Of a stretch of 64,000 nt of DNA, positions 33,560 through 43,369 are shown piece by piece (position 1 is the stretch's first letter; each line of letters opens with the position of its first letter). Position numbers and translations under genes: made by a program. A model generated the notes under the pieces. It searched no databases, had not been told where the DNA came from, and was given only the letters and a program-made list of their open reading frames with translations. This stretch comes from Udaeobacter sp025935755 (GTDB lineage: Bacteria > Verrucomicrobiota > Verrucomicrobiia > Chthoniobacterales > UBA10450), in contig DASUKN010000069.1 of the NCBI GenBank assembly GCA_036278715.1, positions 46,165 through 110,164 of the forward strand, in the 5' to 3' direction.

Positions 33560-35020
33560 TTGGTCGTATCGATTGATAAACTTTTCTTTTTCACAGCATT
33601 CCCGGTGATCTCAATCCTCTTCCGCAGGGCTTCTCGCTGGATTTTCTTTGCTGCCCTTGCCTACGCTCCCTGGGCATACGGCGCCACAACGTCGGCGACT
33701 ATCAACACAACGAATTGGATATTGCTCACCGCAATCGGGCTTTGGGGAGCCGAGCTACTCACCAGCAGGCGGCGTCCAGGTTTACCTCCCTTTCTTCTCA
33801 TCCTGGCTGGCGCGTTGATTTGCATCGGAGGCTGGATGGTCCTGAATGCCAAATCTATTTATGACCCGGAATTTTCCCTTTTTGTGCAACTGCGGAATGT
33901 TGCCCCGTTTTTCACCGGTTCACTCGATTATGCGAACAGTGCAGCATGGATGTTGCGGGGCACGTTACTGCTCGGAACGATATTGTTCGTCTGCGATCTG
34001 TCGCAAAGCAGTCGGTGGTTGCTGCGACTGTGGTACGTCATCGGCCTGGTCGGCGGTTCGATAGCATTTTTAGGTTTACTACAGAAAGCGACCGGAGCGC
34101 AGATGATTTTCTGGCAGCCGCCACCGCCGCCGGAATATGGAGTAACGACATTTTTCGCGACGTACTTTTACCACGGCAATGCCGGTGCTTTCCTGAATTT
34201 GGTATGGCCCTTGAGCTCCGGCCTGGTTATCCGGGCGTTTACAAGCCAATCTCGGCCAGGCATGCGCGCGCTGTGGACGATCGTTTTTGTTATAACGATC
34301 GCAGGAGTGCTGGCCAACACGTCGCGGATGGCCCAGGTCGTCGCGCTTGTATTGCTGGTGGCGATCGGCCTTCATTTTGGCCCCGGTTTATTGCGAAGAC
34401 TACCCGGCGCCCGGATCAGTGTCGCTATCGCCGGCATGCTTGCTCTCGCTTTCGCACTGATTGCCCTGGCTCAGGCGATTCATCTGGAACAGCCGCTTAA
34501 TCGCTGGCAAGCCATGAGCGAGCAAATTCCAGGCGATGCACGCTGGCAAGCTTCTCGCGTCGCATTGCACGCACTGCCTGGTGCCGGATTTTTTGGATTT
34601 GGTCCAGGCACATTTCGCGTTGTGTTCCCAAGCTACAACGTCGGATCTGAGCACCCGGTTCCGGGGAGCTGGCGATTTTTACACCAGGATTATCTCCAAA
34701 CTGTTATCGAATGGGGTTGGCTCGGAAGCAGCCTGTGGGCGCTGCTCTTTTTCGGTGGAATCCTAGTGGGAATTTTGAGTTACCACAGGTACGCCAGGCG
34801 ACACTGGATGCCGAGGAGACGGGTGATGCAGCCGCTAATTATCGTCGCTCTCGCGGGAGTGGCGACGCATGCGTTGGTCGATTTTCCATTTCAAATCGAA
34901 TCGATCCAGCTTTATGTGGCAACATATCTCGGAGTTTGCTGGGGAAGTCGCTTATGGTACGACCACTCAGCGACCGCAGATGACAGGTCGAAGTCCCTGG
35001 TCAGGACGGGATACCGATGA
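33560..35020 (+). CDS. O-antigen ligase/polymerase family membrane protein
   Basis: A 486-residue protein with ten or more hydrophobic helices and one larger extracytoplasmic loop (about residues 315-375). That loop contains AGFFGFGPGTFRVVFP and the HQDYLQTVIEWG motif characteristic of the Wzy_C/O-antigen ligase (WaaL) family. It either polymerises exopolysaccharide repeat units or ligates them to an acceptor. The TTG start at 33560 lies 19 bp after the sugar transferase stop, so the two are co-transcribed. It converges on the autokinase gene with one base between them. Confidence 0.86.
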   Translation: MVVSIDKLFFFTAFPVISILFRRASRWIFFAALAYAPWAYGATTSATINTTNWILLTAIGLWGAELLTSRRRPGLPPFLLILAGALICIGGWMVLNAKSIYDPEFSLFVQLRNVAPFFTGSLDYANSAAWMLRGTLLLGTILFVCDLSQSSRWLLRLWYVIGLVGGSIAFLGLLQKATGAQMIFWQPPPPPEYGVTTFFATYFYHGNAGAFLNLVWPLSSGLVIRAFTSQSRPGMRALWTIVFVITIAGVLANTSRMAQVVALVLLVAIGLHFGPGLLRRLPGARISVAIAGMLALAFALIALAQAIHLEQPLNRWQAMSEQIPGDARWQASRVALHALPGAGFFGFGPGTFRVVFPSYNVGSEHPVPGSWRFLHQDYLQTVIEWGWLGSSLWALLFFGGILVGILSYHRYARRHWMPRRRVMQPLIIVALAGVATHALVDFPFQIESIQLYVATYLGVCWGSRLWYDHSATADDRSKSLVRTGYR

Positions 35021-35021
35021 T

Positions 35022-37580
35022 CTAAGCCCCGTTCCCACCGTTCCCGCTGTGATCTGAACCGTAACTAACTCGGTAACTTCGGGAGTAAGCGCCTTCTTCC
35101 TTACCGTAGCCGTGCGATGCGTAGTAGTAGTAGTAACCAACTCCGCGACTACGACGCAGACGATTCAGAATAAGACCAGCCGGACGAATCCCTGATTTGG
35201 CAAGCAACGAAATCGCCCGGCGAACGGCCTGCCGCGGAGTTTTCGCTGCTCGAACCACGATGCACAAAGTCTGAACATGCGGCGTCATGAGCAGCGTGTC
35301 GCTGACCGCGAGAATCGGAGCGCTATCGATCACAACTCGATCGTAGTGCGTGCAAGCCTCCGCGATCATTCGCCCGAAAAACGGGCCAGCGAGAATCTCT
35401 GCCGGATTCGGTGAGCGCCGCCCGCCGGCAAGGACAGAAAGTTGGCCTCCCCTCTCCGTGTGAATATTTCCCGTCACAGCAATGTTCTCGTCCACAATTT
35501 GGATTTCGCCGGCGGGAATTTGCCGCGCTGCTGCCGTTATCTCGGCCTCACCCAGCAGACAATCTATGACCCCGGGGTCGACCTCCTCCTCGGAGTTATA
35601 TCGAACGCTCGGAAAACGGAAAATCTTGTGCATCGTTGGCCGGCGCAGATCGCCGTCGATAAGCAGGACCCGATAGCCCTGTTGAGCCAGAGCAAGCGAA
35701 TAATTTGCGCTGGTAAAACTCTTTCCCTCGTTAGGCACTGCGCTCGTGAACAGCGAAACCTTGCGCTCCGCCTCCGGGCCCAGAAGCGCGAGCGCAGCTC
35801 GTAAATTGCGGAACGCTTCGGCAGCCGGACTTTCGGGAGTCTCCACAACGACGCGGTAATTTGAACTGGCAAACGCCTTCCTGCTTTTTCGTTTCAAACG
35901 GCTGACTGGTCCCTCATCGGTCGTGTCCGGCACAGCCGAGAAGACTGGCAACCCAATGGTGTTTTCCGCCTGGTCCACCGTTTTGATTGAACGATCCAAT
36001 GCATCTGCACCAAAAATGAATGCCAGCCCAACAACCAAACCACCCAGCAATCCCATGAGAATTGTCCTGGTGGGACGCGGACTAACGGGCGATTGCGGAA
36101 GTGGCGAATGCTCGATGACGCTGACGGCGTTCGCTTTGACGTCTTTACTCAGACTTGTCTCTTTAATCTGGCGAAGAACACTCTCGTAAAGCGCCCGATC
36201 AGTTTCGGCTTGCCGCGCCAATTCCTGGTAGCCGATGGCGGTGCGATTCAGTGCGACCGCGACGCCCTGCTGATCCTGCAAGGCTCTACCGAGATTGTTC
36301 TCCGTAGCTTTGCCTTGCTCGATGGCGTTGCGCAGTAATGCGGGTTGCGCCACCACCGCTTCCCGGAGCTTATCTTTTGCATCGGCCAGGGACGCTTTAG
36401 CGGCAATCATCTTGGGATGTTTATCCTTGTAGCGCAGCGCGTAAGTAGTGATCGAAGCTTCGATCTGCCTGACCGTGCGCCGCGCCTCGGCAACCATTGG
36501 AGCGCTGGCGATACTCGGGATTTGAAGCAAAGCATCGATGTTATTTCCGCTTTTTTGGATTACCTGGATCTGCTCCAGTTCCCCTTCAAGCCGAATCCGG
36601 TCGGCTTTCGATGCGGTAAGCTTAGTGTTCAGGTCTTGCAGCTTATCTTCTACCAAGCCGCCGCGCGGCCCTCCGCTGCCTGAGCCCGATCCCTGTTGTG
36701 AACCGGTCGCAGCGGTACCGCCGCCCAGTTGCAAAGCATCGGGGTTTTTCGCTTTGTAATCAGCCACCGCCGCTTCACTCTTTTGAAGATTCGTCTTCAG
36801 TCGCTCTTCTTCTTCAAGCAAATAACGGAGCGCCTCTTCGCTCATCGACGCGCGCCGCTCGATGGAATTGCGGATGTATTCCCGCCCCACGGCTTCGGCG
36901 AGACGCTGAGCCATCACCGGATCGGGATGAGTGACATACAGATCGATCAAGCGTGTTCCTCTCCGGATCATTGGCCTTACCATGCCCGCCATCGCGCGCC
37001 CCAACCCTTCTTCGAGCGGCGTAAATGTTGTGCCGCCACTCGCGCCTTGACCCTTCGCTTCCGTCTGCGGTGTTTCTGTCTGTGGCGGCGGTGTAGACTT
37101 TTTATCCGGCACAACAGTTTCGCCCAAAAGCGCACGTCCACCGTCGGCGGCAAGACCTTCAGAGCGCACCACTCTCGAAAGCAGGGTTTGGTTTGTCAGA
37201 TTCTGTTCAATCGTCCTCAGCGCCTCCTGGCTGGCCAAAAACACCGACCGCATCCGCGTCGCGGAATCGTCGCTCGGCAGATAAGTCGGCTCCTGAAATT
37301 CCACCTCCAGCACCGTATGCCCCTGATAAAGCTTCGGCGTCCGCGCAAGGTAACCGAGCGCAAGGAAAAAACCGGCCAGGACACAAATGGCCACGATCCA
37401 AATGCGCTCGACGAAAGAATGCCAGAACCGGCGAATATCGAACTTCTGCAATCCCTCGGTATATTGTGCCGTCAGGTCGGCAAGAACGGGTTTCTCCGAG
37501 TTTGTCGGAACGGAGGTAGCTACGGAAGGTTGCGAATGATCGATCACGGCGGAATATCGGCTGCAATCATACACCAACAC
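35022..37580 (-). CDS. Exopolysaccharide chain-length/export tyrosine autokinase (Wzc-like)
   Basis: An 852-residue bacterial tyrosine kinase with a Wzz domain. The first membrane helix is near residues 60-82. A long periplasmic coiled-coil region follows (about 85-520), with a Gly-rich insert (GGGTAATGSQQGSGSGSG). The second helix is near residues 525-545. The cytoplasmic kinase has Walker A in SAVPNEGKSFTS, Walker A' LLIDGDLRRP and Walker B RVVIDSAPIL. A tyrosine cluster (VGYYYYYASHGYG..) forms the C-terminal autophosphorylation tail. It pairs with the Wza-like pore encoded just downstream to control chain length and export. A GTG at 37547 is an alternative start; the nearest ATG is not preceded by a Shine-Dalgarno. 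Confidence 0.93.
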   Translation of the reverse strand: MLVYDCSRYSAVIDHSQPSVATSVPTNSEKPVLADLTAQYTEGLQKFDIRRFWHSFVERIWIVAICVLAGFFLALGYLARTPKLYQGHTVLEVEFQEPTYLPSDDSATRMRSVFLASQEALRTIEQNLTNQTLLSRVVRSEGLAADGGRALLGETVVPDKKSTPPPQTETPQTEAKGQGASGGTTFTPLEEGLGRAMAGMVRPMIRRGTRLIDLYVTHPDPVMAQRLAEAVGREYIRNSIERRASMSEEALRYLLEEEERLKTNLQKSEAAVADYKAKNPDALQLGGGTAATGSQQGSGSGSGGPRGGLVEDKLQDLNTKLTASKADRIRLEGELEQIQVIQKSGNNIDALLQIPSIASAPMVAEARRTVRQIEASITTYALRYKDKHPKMIAAKASLADAKDKLREAVVAQPALLRNAIEQGKATENNLGRALQDQQGVAVALNRTAIGYQELARQAETDRALYESVLRQIKETSLSKDVKANAVSVIEHSPLPQSPVSPRPTRTILMGLLGGLVVGLAFIFGADALDRSIKTVDQAENTIGLPVFSAVPDTTDEGPVSRLKRKSRKAFASSNYRVVVETPESPAAEAFRNLRAALALLGPEAERKVSLFTSAVPNEGKSFTSANYSLALAQQGYRVLLIDGDLRRPTMHKIFRFPSVRYNSEEEVDPGVIDCLLGEAEITAAARQIPAGEIQIVDENIAVTGNIHTERGGQLSVLAGGRRSPNPAEILAGPFFGRMIAEACTHYDRVVIDSAPILAVSDTLLMTPHVQTLCIVVRAAKTPRQAVRRAISLLAKSGIRPAGLILNRLRRSRGVGYYYYYASHGYGKEEGAYSRSYRVSYGSDHSGNGGNGA

Positions 37581-37619
37581 GCGGCCCAGAAAAGGCGCAC
37601 CAGCCGAAAAGTTTAATGA

Positions 37620-38306
37620 CTAAAAAATGCTTTCCCCGACGGTAATCGTATCGCCCGGTTCGACGCGAAAACTCCCACCGCCAGTCTTGTTGAACTTCTT
37701 GGCGTTCACTTTGAAAATTTGATCCCCGTTCGCAGCCTGTCGTCGCACTGTTATTCGCTCGGGCGCTGCGATACGTGTATAACCGCCGGCTAAGGCGATT
37801 GCTTCCAAGAGATCGATGCCGCCTGGGCTGGACTCAGGCATCTCGTAGTTTCCTGGCCGCCCAACTTGGCCCAGGATCGAGAACCGCCGCTTCGCATACC
37901 CAAGCAGCATGACATTGACCTTCGGGTTTACGAGATAATCCCGGCCATACAATTCAGTCAGCCTTGAGGCCGCTTGCGTCAGTGTTAAACCCGCCAGGTG
38001 TACTGAGCCGAGCAGTGGCACGCTCACATTTCCTTCGGGATTTAATCGGCCGCTGGTACGCAGATCGTCTTCGCCGAACACCTCCACGCCTACATAATCG
38101 TTTGCACTCAGAACATACCCAGCTGGTGCACTCGCTGCGCTTCCCATCGAAAAACCCGGTCTGGCAGCGGATGTGTTTGGCGCTCCGGTCGTCTGTGTTC
38201 CCGCGCCGCCTGAGGTGATTTGCCCCAACGCAAAACCTGGCACAAACGCCAATGCGAACGCAATTGGCAACCCCGATCCCTTCATCCCGATTCGTAAATG
38301 ACTCAA
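37620..38306 (-). CDS. Polysaccharide export outer-membrane protein (Wza/GumB-like)
   Basis: A 228-residue exported protein: signal peptide to about residue 28, then a Poly_export domain (YVLSANDYVGVEVFGEDDLRTSGRLNPEGNVSVPLLG) at about residues 63-140. An SLBB domain follows (RRFSILGQVGRPGNYEMP). It lacks the lipobox Cys of E. coli Wza at the expected cleavage site. It forms or caps the periplasmic part of the export channel together with the autokinase. It is encoded 39 bp upstream of the autokinase, and only six bases after the barrel gene, so all three form an operon. Confidence 0.9.
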   Translation of the reverse strand: MSHLRIGMKGSGLPIAFALAFVPGFALGQITSGGAGTQTTGAPNTSAARPGFSMGSAASAPAGYVLSANDYVGVEVFGEDDLRTSGRLNPEGNVSVPLLGSVHLAGLTLTQAASRLTELYGRDYLVNPKVNVMLLGYAKRRFSILGQVGRPGNYEMPESSPGGIDLLEAIALAGGYTRIAAPERITVRRQAANGDQIFKVNAKKFNKTGGGSFRVEPGDTITVGESIF

Positions 38307-38312
38307 GTCTGT

Positions 38313-39794
38313 CTAGAACCTTACCGACATGCGCCAGCCAACCTGATTGTCATCAAAGCTAAAGAAATTCACATTGCTACTGTCCTCGCGGTGCAGGTAA
38401 TAAACCCCGGCGGTGAGCCATCTGGTAATCAACACGTCAAGTGAGGGTTCGATAAACCAATAATCGTCATTTCGGAATGCATCCACGTTGTTGTCAGCGG
38501 CAAAGTAATCCGCGTTTTCGTACCCGACTCCCACGCCCAGATAGACGCGATGGAATAAACGCTGCTGAAATCGGCCCACCACGAATGTGTTCGCGAAATC
38601 CTGGCCAGCTTCAAATCCGGAATTGTAAATCTTTCGGCCAGCGGCCAGCGTAAAAGTCGAACCGTCAAAAGGATAGTACGTCATCCCCGCTTCAAAGACG
38701 GGCGTCGTGTATGTGTTTCGGTCACCGTCAAATTGACGAAACTCCGCGCCCGCGGACGCATACAAGCCCAATTTCGCTGTCACCTCCCAATTGAGGCGTG
38801 CATTCACCTGCTCGAAGGTCTGGTTTGGAGTGGGATCGTCTACCCAGTTGTAGCCAAACGTGCCCCCGACTCCAACGGATACTTTCGGCAGCCATCGGTA
38901 GTAAAGGTAAAGGCCTCCCGAAACGGTGTAATCGCTAATGTTGTTCGGGTAAAAGTAGGTGTAAGAATCAAGTTCTCCGTCGAGATAGAGTTTGCCGGTC
39001 AGATCATACTCTGCACGCGCCCGGGTATAAAAGATGTTCATCCGGGTTGGCGCATTCGCATCGGTATTTGCCCACAATCCGGTCGTGTCGATGAAGCTGT
39101 TGATATTTGCTGATTGGAGCAGCGCCACGTCCTGCGCCAAACTTAGCCTCAACCGGCCAGTGTTGTACCCGCCTTCGAGGTGGATCAGTTGATTGAAAGC
39201 GTCTTCCTCCGAGTGATCGACGAACAGAATGCCACTAGGCATATAATCCAGGCGCAGATAGCTTCTGCTGCGCCCCTGGATATCGCCGAAACCAAGTGTC
39301 AGTTGCGGTTCAAGCGCGAAATAATAGTCAGATGTCTTGTGGTCGTGGCTGAGATAGATGTTGTCATCCCAAACACCTCGCACCGTGAACATGAATCCAT
39401 AGTAAAATCGCCGCGCCTCGGATGACACGGCTCCATCGCCTACAGCGATGTTCTTCGTGCTAAACCCGCCGTAAGGCCCGCCCGAGTTCGGTGACCCGAT
39501 CACAGTTGTTTGTGCTGTGGTGTAGTTCCCCGACGAAGACCAGGGATCCGGTGTGGTGGGAAATACTTCATCGCCAGACGGCAACGGTGCGGACGACGAG
39601 GGTAACGGCTCCGCTGGAGTCGCAGGCAGCGATTCCGGTCCTGAAGGAAGCGGCGCTGCGTCGGTCGACGGCGCGGGTTCAGTCGAGGGAAGTGTTGGCT
39701 CCGTCCAGGCCGGAAGGGCCGTCTCCTCAACGGACTCCTGTGCTTGCGCAGCAAGAGAAAGTGCCAGGAAGATTACGACAACGAGTGCCGACAT
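38313..39794 (-). CDS. Exopolysaccharide locus outer-membrane beta-barrel protein
   Basis: About 493 residues. The Met at 39794 gives a good signal peptide (ALVVVIFLALSLAAQAQ). A start at 39896 would add 34 residues with no such character in front. A Pro/Ser/Thr-rich segment (about residues 25-100, PLPSGPESLP-like units) is followed by a beta-strand-rich region of alternating hydrophobic residues. Frequent Tyr/Phe ends and the C-terminal VGWRMSVRF, with a terminal Phe, are typical of outer-membrane barrels. Such proteins are regular members of Wzc/Wza-type exopolysaccharide operons and may form the secretion pore or an anchor. Confidence 0.8.
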   Translation of the reverse strand: MSALVVVIFLALSLAAQAQESVEETALPAWTEPTLPSTEPAPSTDAAPLPSGPESLPATPAEPLPSSSAPLPSGDEVFPTTPDPWSSSGNYTTAQTTVIGSPNSGGPYGGFSTKNIAVGDGAVSSEARRFYYGFMFTVRGVWDDNIYLSHDHKTSDYYFALEPQLTLGFGDIQGRSRSYLRLDYMPSGILFVDHSEEDAFNQLIHLEGGYNTGRLRLSLAQDVALLQSANINSFIDTTGLWANTDANAPTRMNIFYTRARAEYDLTGKLYLDGELDSYTYFYPNNISDYTVSGGLYLYYRWLPKVSVGVGGTFGYNWVDDPTPNQTFEQVNARLNWEVTAKLGLYASAGAEFRQFDGDRNTYTTPVFEAGMTYYPFDGSTFTLAAGRKIYNSGFEAGQDFANTFVVGRFQQRLFHRVYLGVGVGYENADYFAADNNVDAFRNDDYWFIEPSLDVLITRWLTAGVYYLHREDSSNVNFFSFDDNQVGWRMSVRF

Positions 39795-40092
39795 TCTGCC
39801 AGCAATGAAGCGGGCATTTTCGGCAACGATTGTCGCCGTTGGGCGGGCTAACAAAGGTGCGGAACGGTGATTGTACAGGGCGTAACCGGGGCGCATGGCG
39901 GCGAGACTAGAGGGCGGCCATAAGCCCGTCAATTAAAAAATCTTAGTAAAAATGACGAAATTTTGGCCGCGTTTTGGGTCGCCGAAAGAGGGCGTAGAGC
40001 ACAGCTGGAAAGACCGCGATTACCATGAGCGATTTGCTTTCTATTTGTCAGCATAAGGGTTTCGCACGTTCTTAGCAGAACACTCCCAAGAC

Positions 40093-40752
40093 ATGTCAGA
40101 GTGCGAAAAGACGCTTACCATTAACGAAATCTATCACTCGGTTCAGGGCGAGAGCACCTGGGTCGGATGTCCCTGCGTTTTTGTGCGCCTTAGCTTCTGC
40201 AACCTGCGGTGCAACTACTGCGATACCGAGTACGCGTTTTACGAAGGGAATAAAAGGAGCTTGCGCGACATTTTGAATACGGTCGCGACGTATCAATGTC
40301 CATTGGTCGAGATTACTGGCGGCGAACCGTTGTTGCAGAAGAACGTTCTAGCGTTGATGGCAATGCTGTGTGACTCAGGTCACACCGTGCTCCTCGAGAC
40401 CAGCGGGGCGCTTGACATATCCAAAGTCGACCCGCGCGTCCATCGCATCATGGATCTGAAAACACCTGACAGCGGCGAAGTCGCCAGAAATCTTTGGTCG
40501 AACATTGACCATCTTACTGATCGTGATGAAGTGAAATTTGTTATGGGCTCACGCGAGGATTACGAGTGGTCACGCGAGATTGCGCGGCGCTACGATCTTA
40601 CCTCCCGCTGTCGTGCTGTCCTCTTCTCACCAATTTTCGGCAGGATCGATCCGCGCGAAATCGTGGAATGGATCGTCGCAGACAAACTGAATGTTCGTTT
40701 TCAACTTCAGATGCACAAATTTATCTGGAAGCCGACCCAGCGCGGTGTCTGA
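40093..40752 (+). CDS. queE: 7-carboxy-7-deazaguanine synthase (QueE)
   Basis: Radical SAM enzyme of 219 residues that contracts 6-carboxytetrahydropterin to 7-carboxy-7-deazaguanine in the queuosine/deazapurine pathway. The cluster motif is CNLRCNYC near residues 37-44, preceded by the substrate segment VQGESTWVG. The GGEPLL SAM-binding motif lies near residue 76. The gene stops two bases before queD starts, so the two consecutive pathway enzymes are co-expressed. The 196 bp upstream (39897-40092) show no clear preQ1 riboswitch or promoter. Confidence 0.93.
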   Translation: MSECEKTLTINEIYHSVQGESTWVGCPCVFVRLSFCNLRCNYCDTEYAFYEGNKRSLRDILNTVATYQCPLVEITGGEPLLQKNVLALMAMLCDSGHTVLLETSGALDISKVDPRVHRIMDLKTPDSGEVARNLWSNIDHLTDRDEVKFVMGSREDYEWSREIARRYDLTSRCRAVLFSPIFGRIDPREIVEWIVADKLNVRFQLQMHKFIWKPTQRGV

Positions 40753-40754
40753 TT

Positions 40755-41117
40755 ATGCGTGCGCGGCTAACTAAAGACTTTACCTTTGAGGCAGCGCAGA
40801 CTTTGCCGAAAGCTCCGGAAGGCCACAAATGCCGCCGGATTCATGGGCACAGCTTCAAGGTCGAAGTTTCCATCGAAGGCGAGGTGGATCCGGCGGTCGG
40901 CTGGGTCTACGACCACGCGAACATCAGCGCTGCGATGAAACCGCTTCTAAAAACTTTGGACCACGCGTACATCAACGACGTCGAAGGGTTGGAAAATCCG
41001 ACCATCGAAAACATGGCAGAATGGTTCTGGAAAAAATTAGAACCTCTGTGTCCCGGCCTCAGCGAGATCGTGGTGCACGAGACACCTACTGCGCGCTGCA
41101 GCTATCGCGGTGAGTGA
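40755..41117 (+). CDS. queD: 6-carboxytetrahydropterin synthase-like protein (QueD)
   Basis: A 120-residue T-fold protein that converts dihydroneopterin triphosphate to 6-carboxytetrahydropterin, the step before QueE. The EGHKCRRIHGHSF motif supplies the catalytic Cys and two of the three zinc histidines, and the LDHAYIND and ETPTARCSY segments are typical. The first zinc His of the family (FxAAH) is Gln here (FEAAQTLP). This variant seems to recur in a subset of QueD homologues, but its effect is unknown to me. The internal ATG at 40755 is chosen because the upstream in-frame region lies within queE. Confidence 0.9.
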   Translation: MRARLTKDFTFEAAQTLPKAPEGHKCRRIHGHSFKVEVSIEGEVDPAVGWVYDHANISAAMKPLLKTLDHAYINDVEGLENPTIENMAEWFWKKLEPLCPGLSEIVVHETPTARCSYRGE

Positions 41118-41175
41118 CATGAGCGATCGGTTGGGCAGCTTGTCGGCGTGACGACTGGGAACCCGTGGTTCCCTG

Positions 41176-42573
41176 TTACAACTCAATGGCGTACCGCTTC
41201 AGCTTGTTGTAGAGGGTTGGTCGCTGGATCCCGAGCAGTTCGGCAGCTTTTTTCTTGTTCCCGCGACATTCCGCGAGGGCTTGAAGAATGGCGTTCCGCT
41301 CCAAATCATCAAGGGTTTGCACCCCCTTGCGCGGTAACCCGCCCAGTTCGGTTTGTTGCAATGCCGGAGGCAACTGTATTTCGGCCGGCAACTCCTTCAC
41401 TCCGATCACACCTTCCCGCGCCAGCACCACCGCGTATTCGATGGCGTTTTGCAGTTCACGAACGTTTCCCGGCCAGGAGTAATCGAGCAATTTCTGGAAT
41501 GCATCCGGAGAAACGTCCGGCTCCGGCTTGCCCAGTTGCTGTGAGAATTGCCTAACGAATTGACCGATCAACGGCGGGATGTCTTCCTTTCGCTTCCGCA
41601 GCGGGGGCACTTCAATCTGGAAGGTGTTTAGCCGGTAGTATAAATCGGAGCGCAGCCGGTTCTCGGCGAGCGCCTCCGGAATGGACCTGTTAGTCGCAGC
41701 AATCGCGCGGAAATTGGCCTTGATGGTCTGGGTACTGCCAAGCGGCCGAAACTCGCGTTCTTGCAACACACGCAGGAAGCGCGTCTGCAAATCCGCCGGC
41801 ATATCGGATATTTCGTCAAGGAACAGCGTGCCACCGTACGCCGCGGCGATCATTCCCGGGAAATCGTGCGTCGCTCCGGTAAACGCGCCTTTGACATAAC
41901 CGAAAAGCTCTCCCTCGATCATCGTTTGTGGAAACGCGGCGCAATTGAGCTTCACCATTGATTGTCCGGCACGCCGGCTTCGCGCATGAACAGTGTTGGC
42001 GATCACTTCCTTGCCAACACCGCTTTCGCCTACGATGAGAACGTTCGCATCGGAGGGGGCCATTGCCTCGATGAGTTCCCCAATTTCCTGCATCGGTTTG
42101 CTCTTGAAAATCGGGGCAGGTCGCGCTTCCGCGATCTCCAGTCGCTTCTCCAATTGCTCAGTTTTTTCGCGTAGCTTTTCTGCTTCTCGAACCAGGAACT
42201 GTTTCTCCAATGCCTTCTCAACCAGGCTAAGAAGTTCTTCCGCCGCATATGGCTTACTGATGAAATGGTACGCGCCACGTTTGATTGACTCGATGGCGTT
42301 ATGCAACGAGTCGTGCGCCGTCAAAATGATCACCTGCGCGTCGGGCAACTCGGTTTTGATGCGATCGAGCATTTCCAATCCATGGACATCCGGCAGTTGC
42401 AGATCGAGCAACACCAGCGAGGGCGTATTCGACTTCAGCAGCTTCAGACCCTGCGCCGCTGTGGTCGCGGCATCCACGTGGTAACCATGACGTTTGAGTA
42501 ACGCCTCCAGCGTCATTAACACCGGTCGCTCGTCGTCGATAATCAGGACGCGATGATTCTCTGTTTTCATCAC
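41176..42573 (-). CDS. Sigma-54-dependent NtrC-type response regulator
   Basis: A 465-residue three-domain activator. It has a receiver domain (residues about 8-120) with DDE acidic residues and phospho-Asp in VLLDLQLPDVHG, then an AAA+ domain (about 150-385). Walker A is GESGVGKE, and the sigma-54 contact loop is GAFTGA (within GYVKGAFTGATHD). The second-region motif is LFLDEISDMP. A Fis-type helix-turn-helix closes the C-terminus (GNKKKAAELLGIQRPTLYNKLKRY). It lies 65 bp downstream of a soluble kinase gene on the same strand and is presumably that kinase's partner. No -24/-12 promoter could be assigned to a target in this window. Confidence 0.93.
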   Translation of the reverse strand: MMKTENHRVLIIDDERPVLMTLEALLKRHGYHVDAATTAAQGLKLLKSNTPSLVLLDLQLPDVHGLEMLDRIKTELPDAQVIILTAHDSLHNAIESIKRGAYHFISKPYAAEELLSLVEKALEKQFLVREAEKLREKTEQLEKRLEIAEARPAPIFKSKPMQEIGELIEAMAPSDANVLIVGESGVGKEVIANTVHARSRRAGQSMVKLNCAAFPQTMIEGELFGYVKGAFTGATHDFPGMIAAAYGGTLFLDEISDMPADLQTRFLRVLQEREFRPLGSTQTIKANFRAIAATNRSIPEALAENRLRSDLYYRLNTFQIEVPPLRKRKEDIPPLIGQFVRQFSQQLGKPEPDVSPDAFQKLLDYSWPGNVRELQNAIEYAVVLAREGVIGVKELPAEIQLPPALQQTELGGLPRKGVQTLDDLERNAILQALAECRGNKKKAAELLGIQRPTLYNKLKRYAIEL

Positions 42574-42638
42574 TGTTCGCTGCAGGTATTACGCATGCGC
42601 GGTGGGTTACAGTTGCTTAAACTCGTCGTGCCGTGCAG

Positions 42639-43358
42639 TTACCCATGTTTGGAATCCAAGCTCGACGCCGGTAACGCCAGAGTCGAAACCAGTCTCGCGC
42701 CGTCCGCATCATATTGAGCTCGCAACTCTCCGCCGTGCGCTTCTACGATGGTGCGCACCCGGTTCAGGCCAAGCCCATAGTGTCTCTGCCTGATGTTTCG
42801 CAGTGGTTCCCGCCCCCAATGTTTCGTGTCTGAAGCGAAAGCCGCCTTCGGTTCATGAACACTAAACAGGAATTGCCCATCTTTGATTGTTGCTTTTGCA
42901 AGAACAGTGCCTTTGCCGCGGTCGTGCTGAAAAGCATTCGCGAACAGCTCGACAAATACTTCCTGCAACAGCTGTGGATCAACATTCAGCGTCCCGTCTT
43001 GAAGCTGCACATCCCATGTGATCTCGCGGTTTTCTTTTGGAAAATTGCATTCGATGTGGTTGCGCATGTCGGTCAGGAATTCCGCGACGGGGTAAGTGAT
43101 CATGTTCGGTTCAATATCTCCCACAGCTCTCGAGAGCCGTTGCAGCGTTGAATTCAGGCCGCTGACGATTTCACGCAGACGGTTAAACTCGCTTGTGAGT
43201 TCCTGATCCTGCGTCAGTTCACTAATGTAGGCCGACTGCAGTTCGATCGCGTTCAAATCATTGCGCAAATCGTGGGTGAGTTGTCGGATAAAACGAATCG
43301 TATCGGTCCACCGCACCGTAGAGGAATCAGCCGGATCTTGCGAAGATTTGCCTCCCAT
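42639..43358 (-). CDS. Soluble histidine kinase without a sensor domain
   Basis: A 239-residue cytoplasmic kinase. The phospho-acceptor His29 is in QLTHDLRNDLNAIELQ, so almost no input domain precedes the HisKA-like helices. The ATPase domain shows an N box (ELFANAFQHD) and a G2 box (YGLGLNRVRTIVEAHGG). The usual G1 motif is weak. It probably receives its signal from another protein or modulates the neighbouring NtrC-like regulator, whose gene follows downstream. It starts 11 bp after pgi on the same strand. Confidence 0.85.
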   Translation of the reverse strand: MGGKSSQDPADSSTVRWTDTIRFIRQLTHDLRNDLNAIELQSAYISELTQDQELTSEFNRLREIVSGLNSTLQRLSRAVGDIEPNMITYPVAEFLTDMRNHIECNFPKENREITWDVQLQDGTLNVDPQLLQEVFVELFANAFQHDRGKGTVLAKATIKDGQFLFSVHEPKAAFASDTKHWGREPLRNIRQRHYGLGLNRVRTIVEAHGGELRAQYDADGARLVSTLALPASSLDSKHG

Positions 43359-43369
43359 AAGCGTGCAAG

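Noticed and set aside
39897..40092. Possible preQ1 riboswitch upstream of queE
   Set aside because: No recognisable preQ1-I or preQ1-II core; only A/T-rich DNA and a meaningless 16-codon frame.
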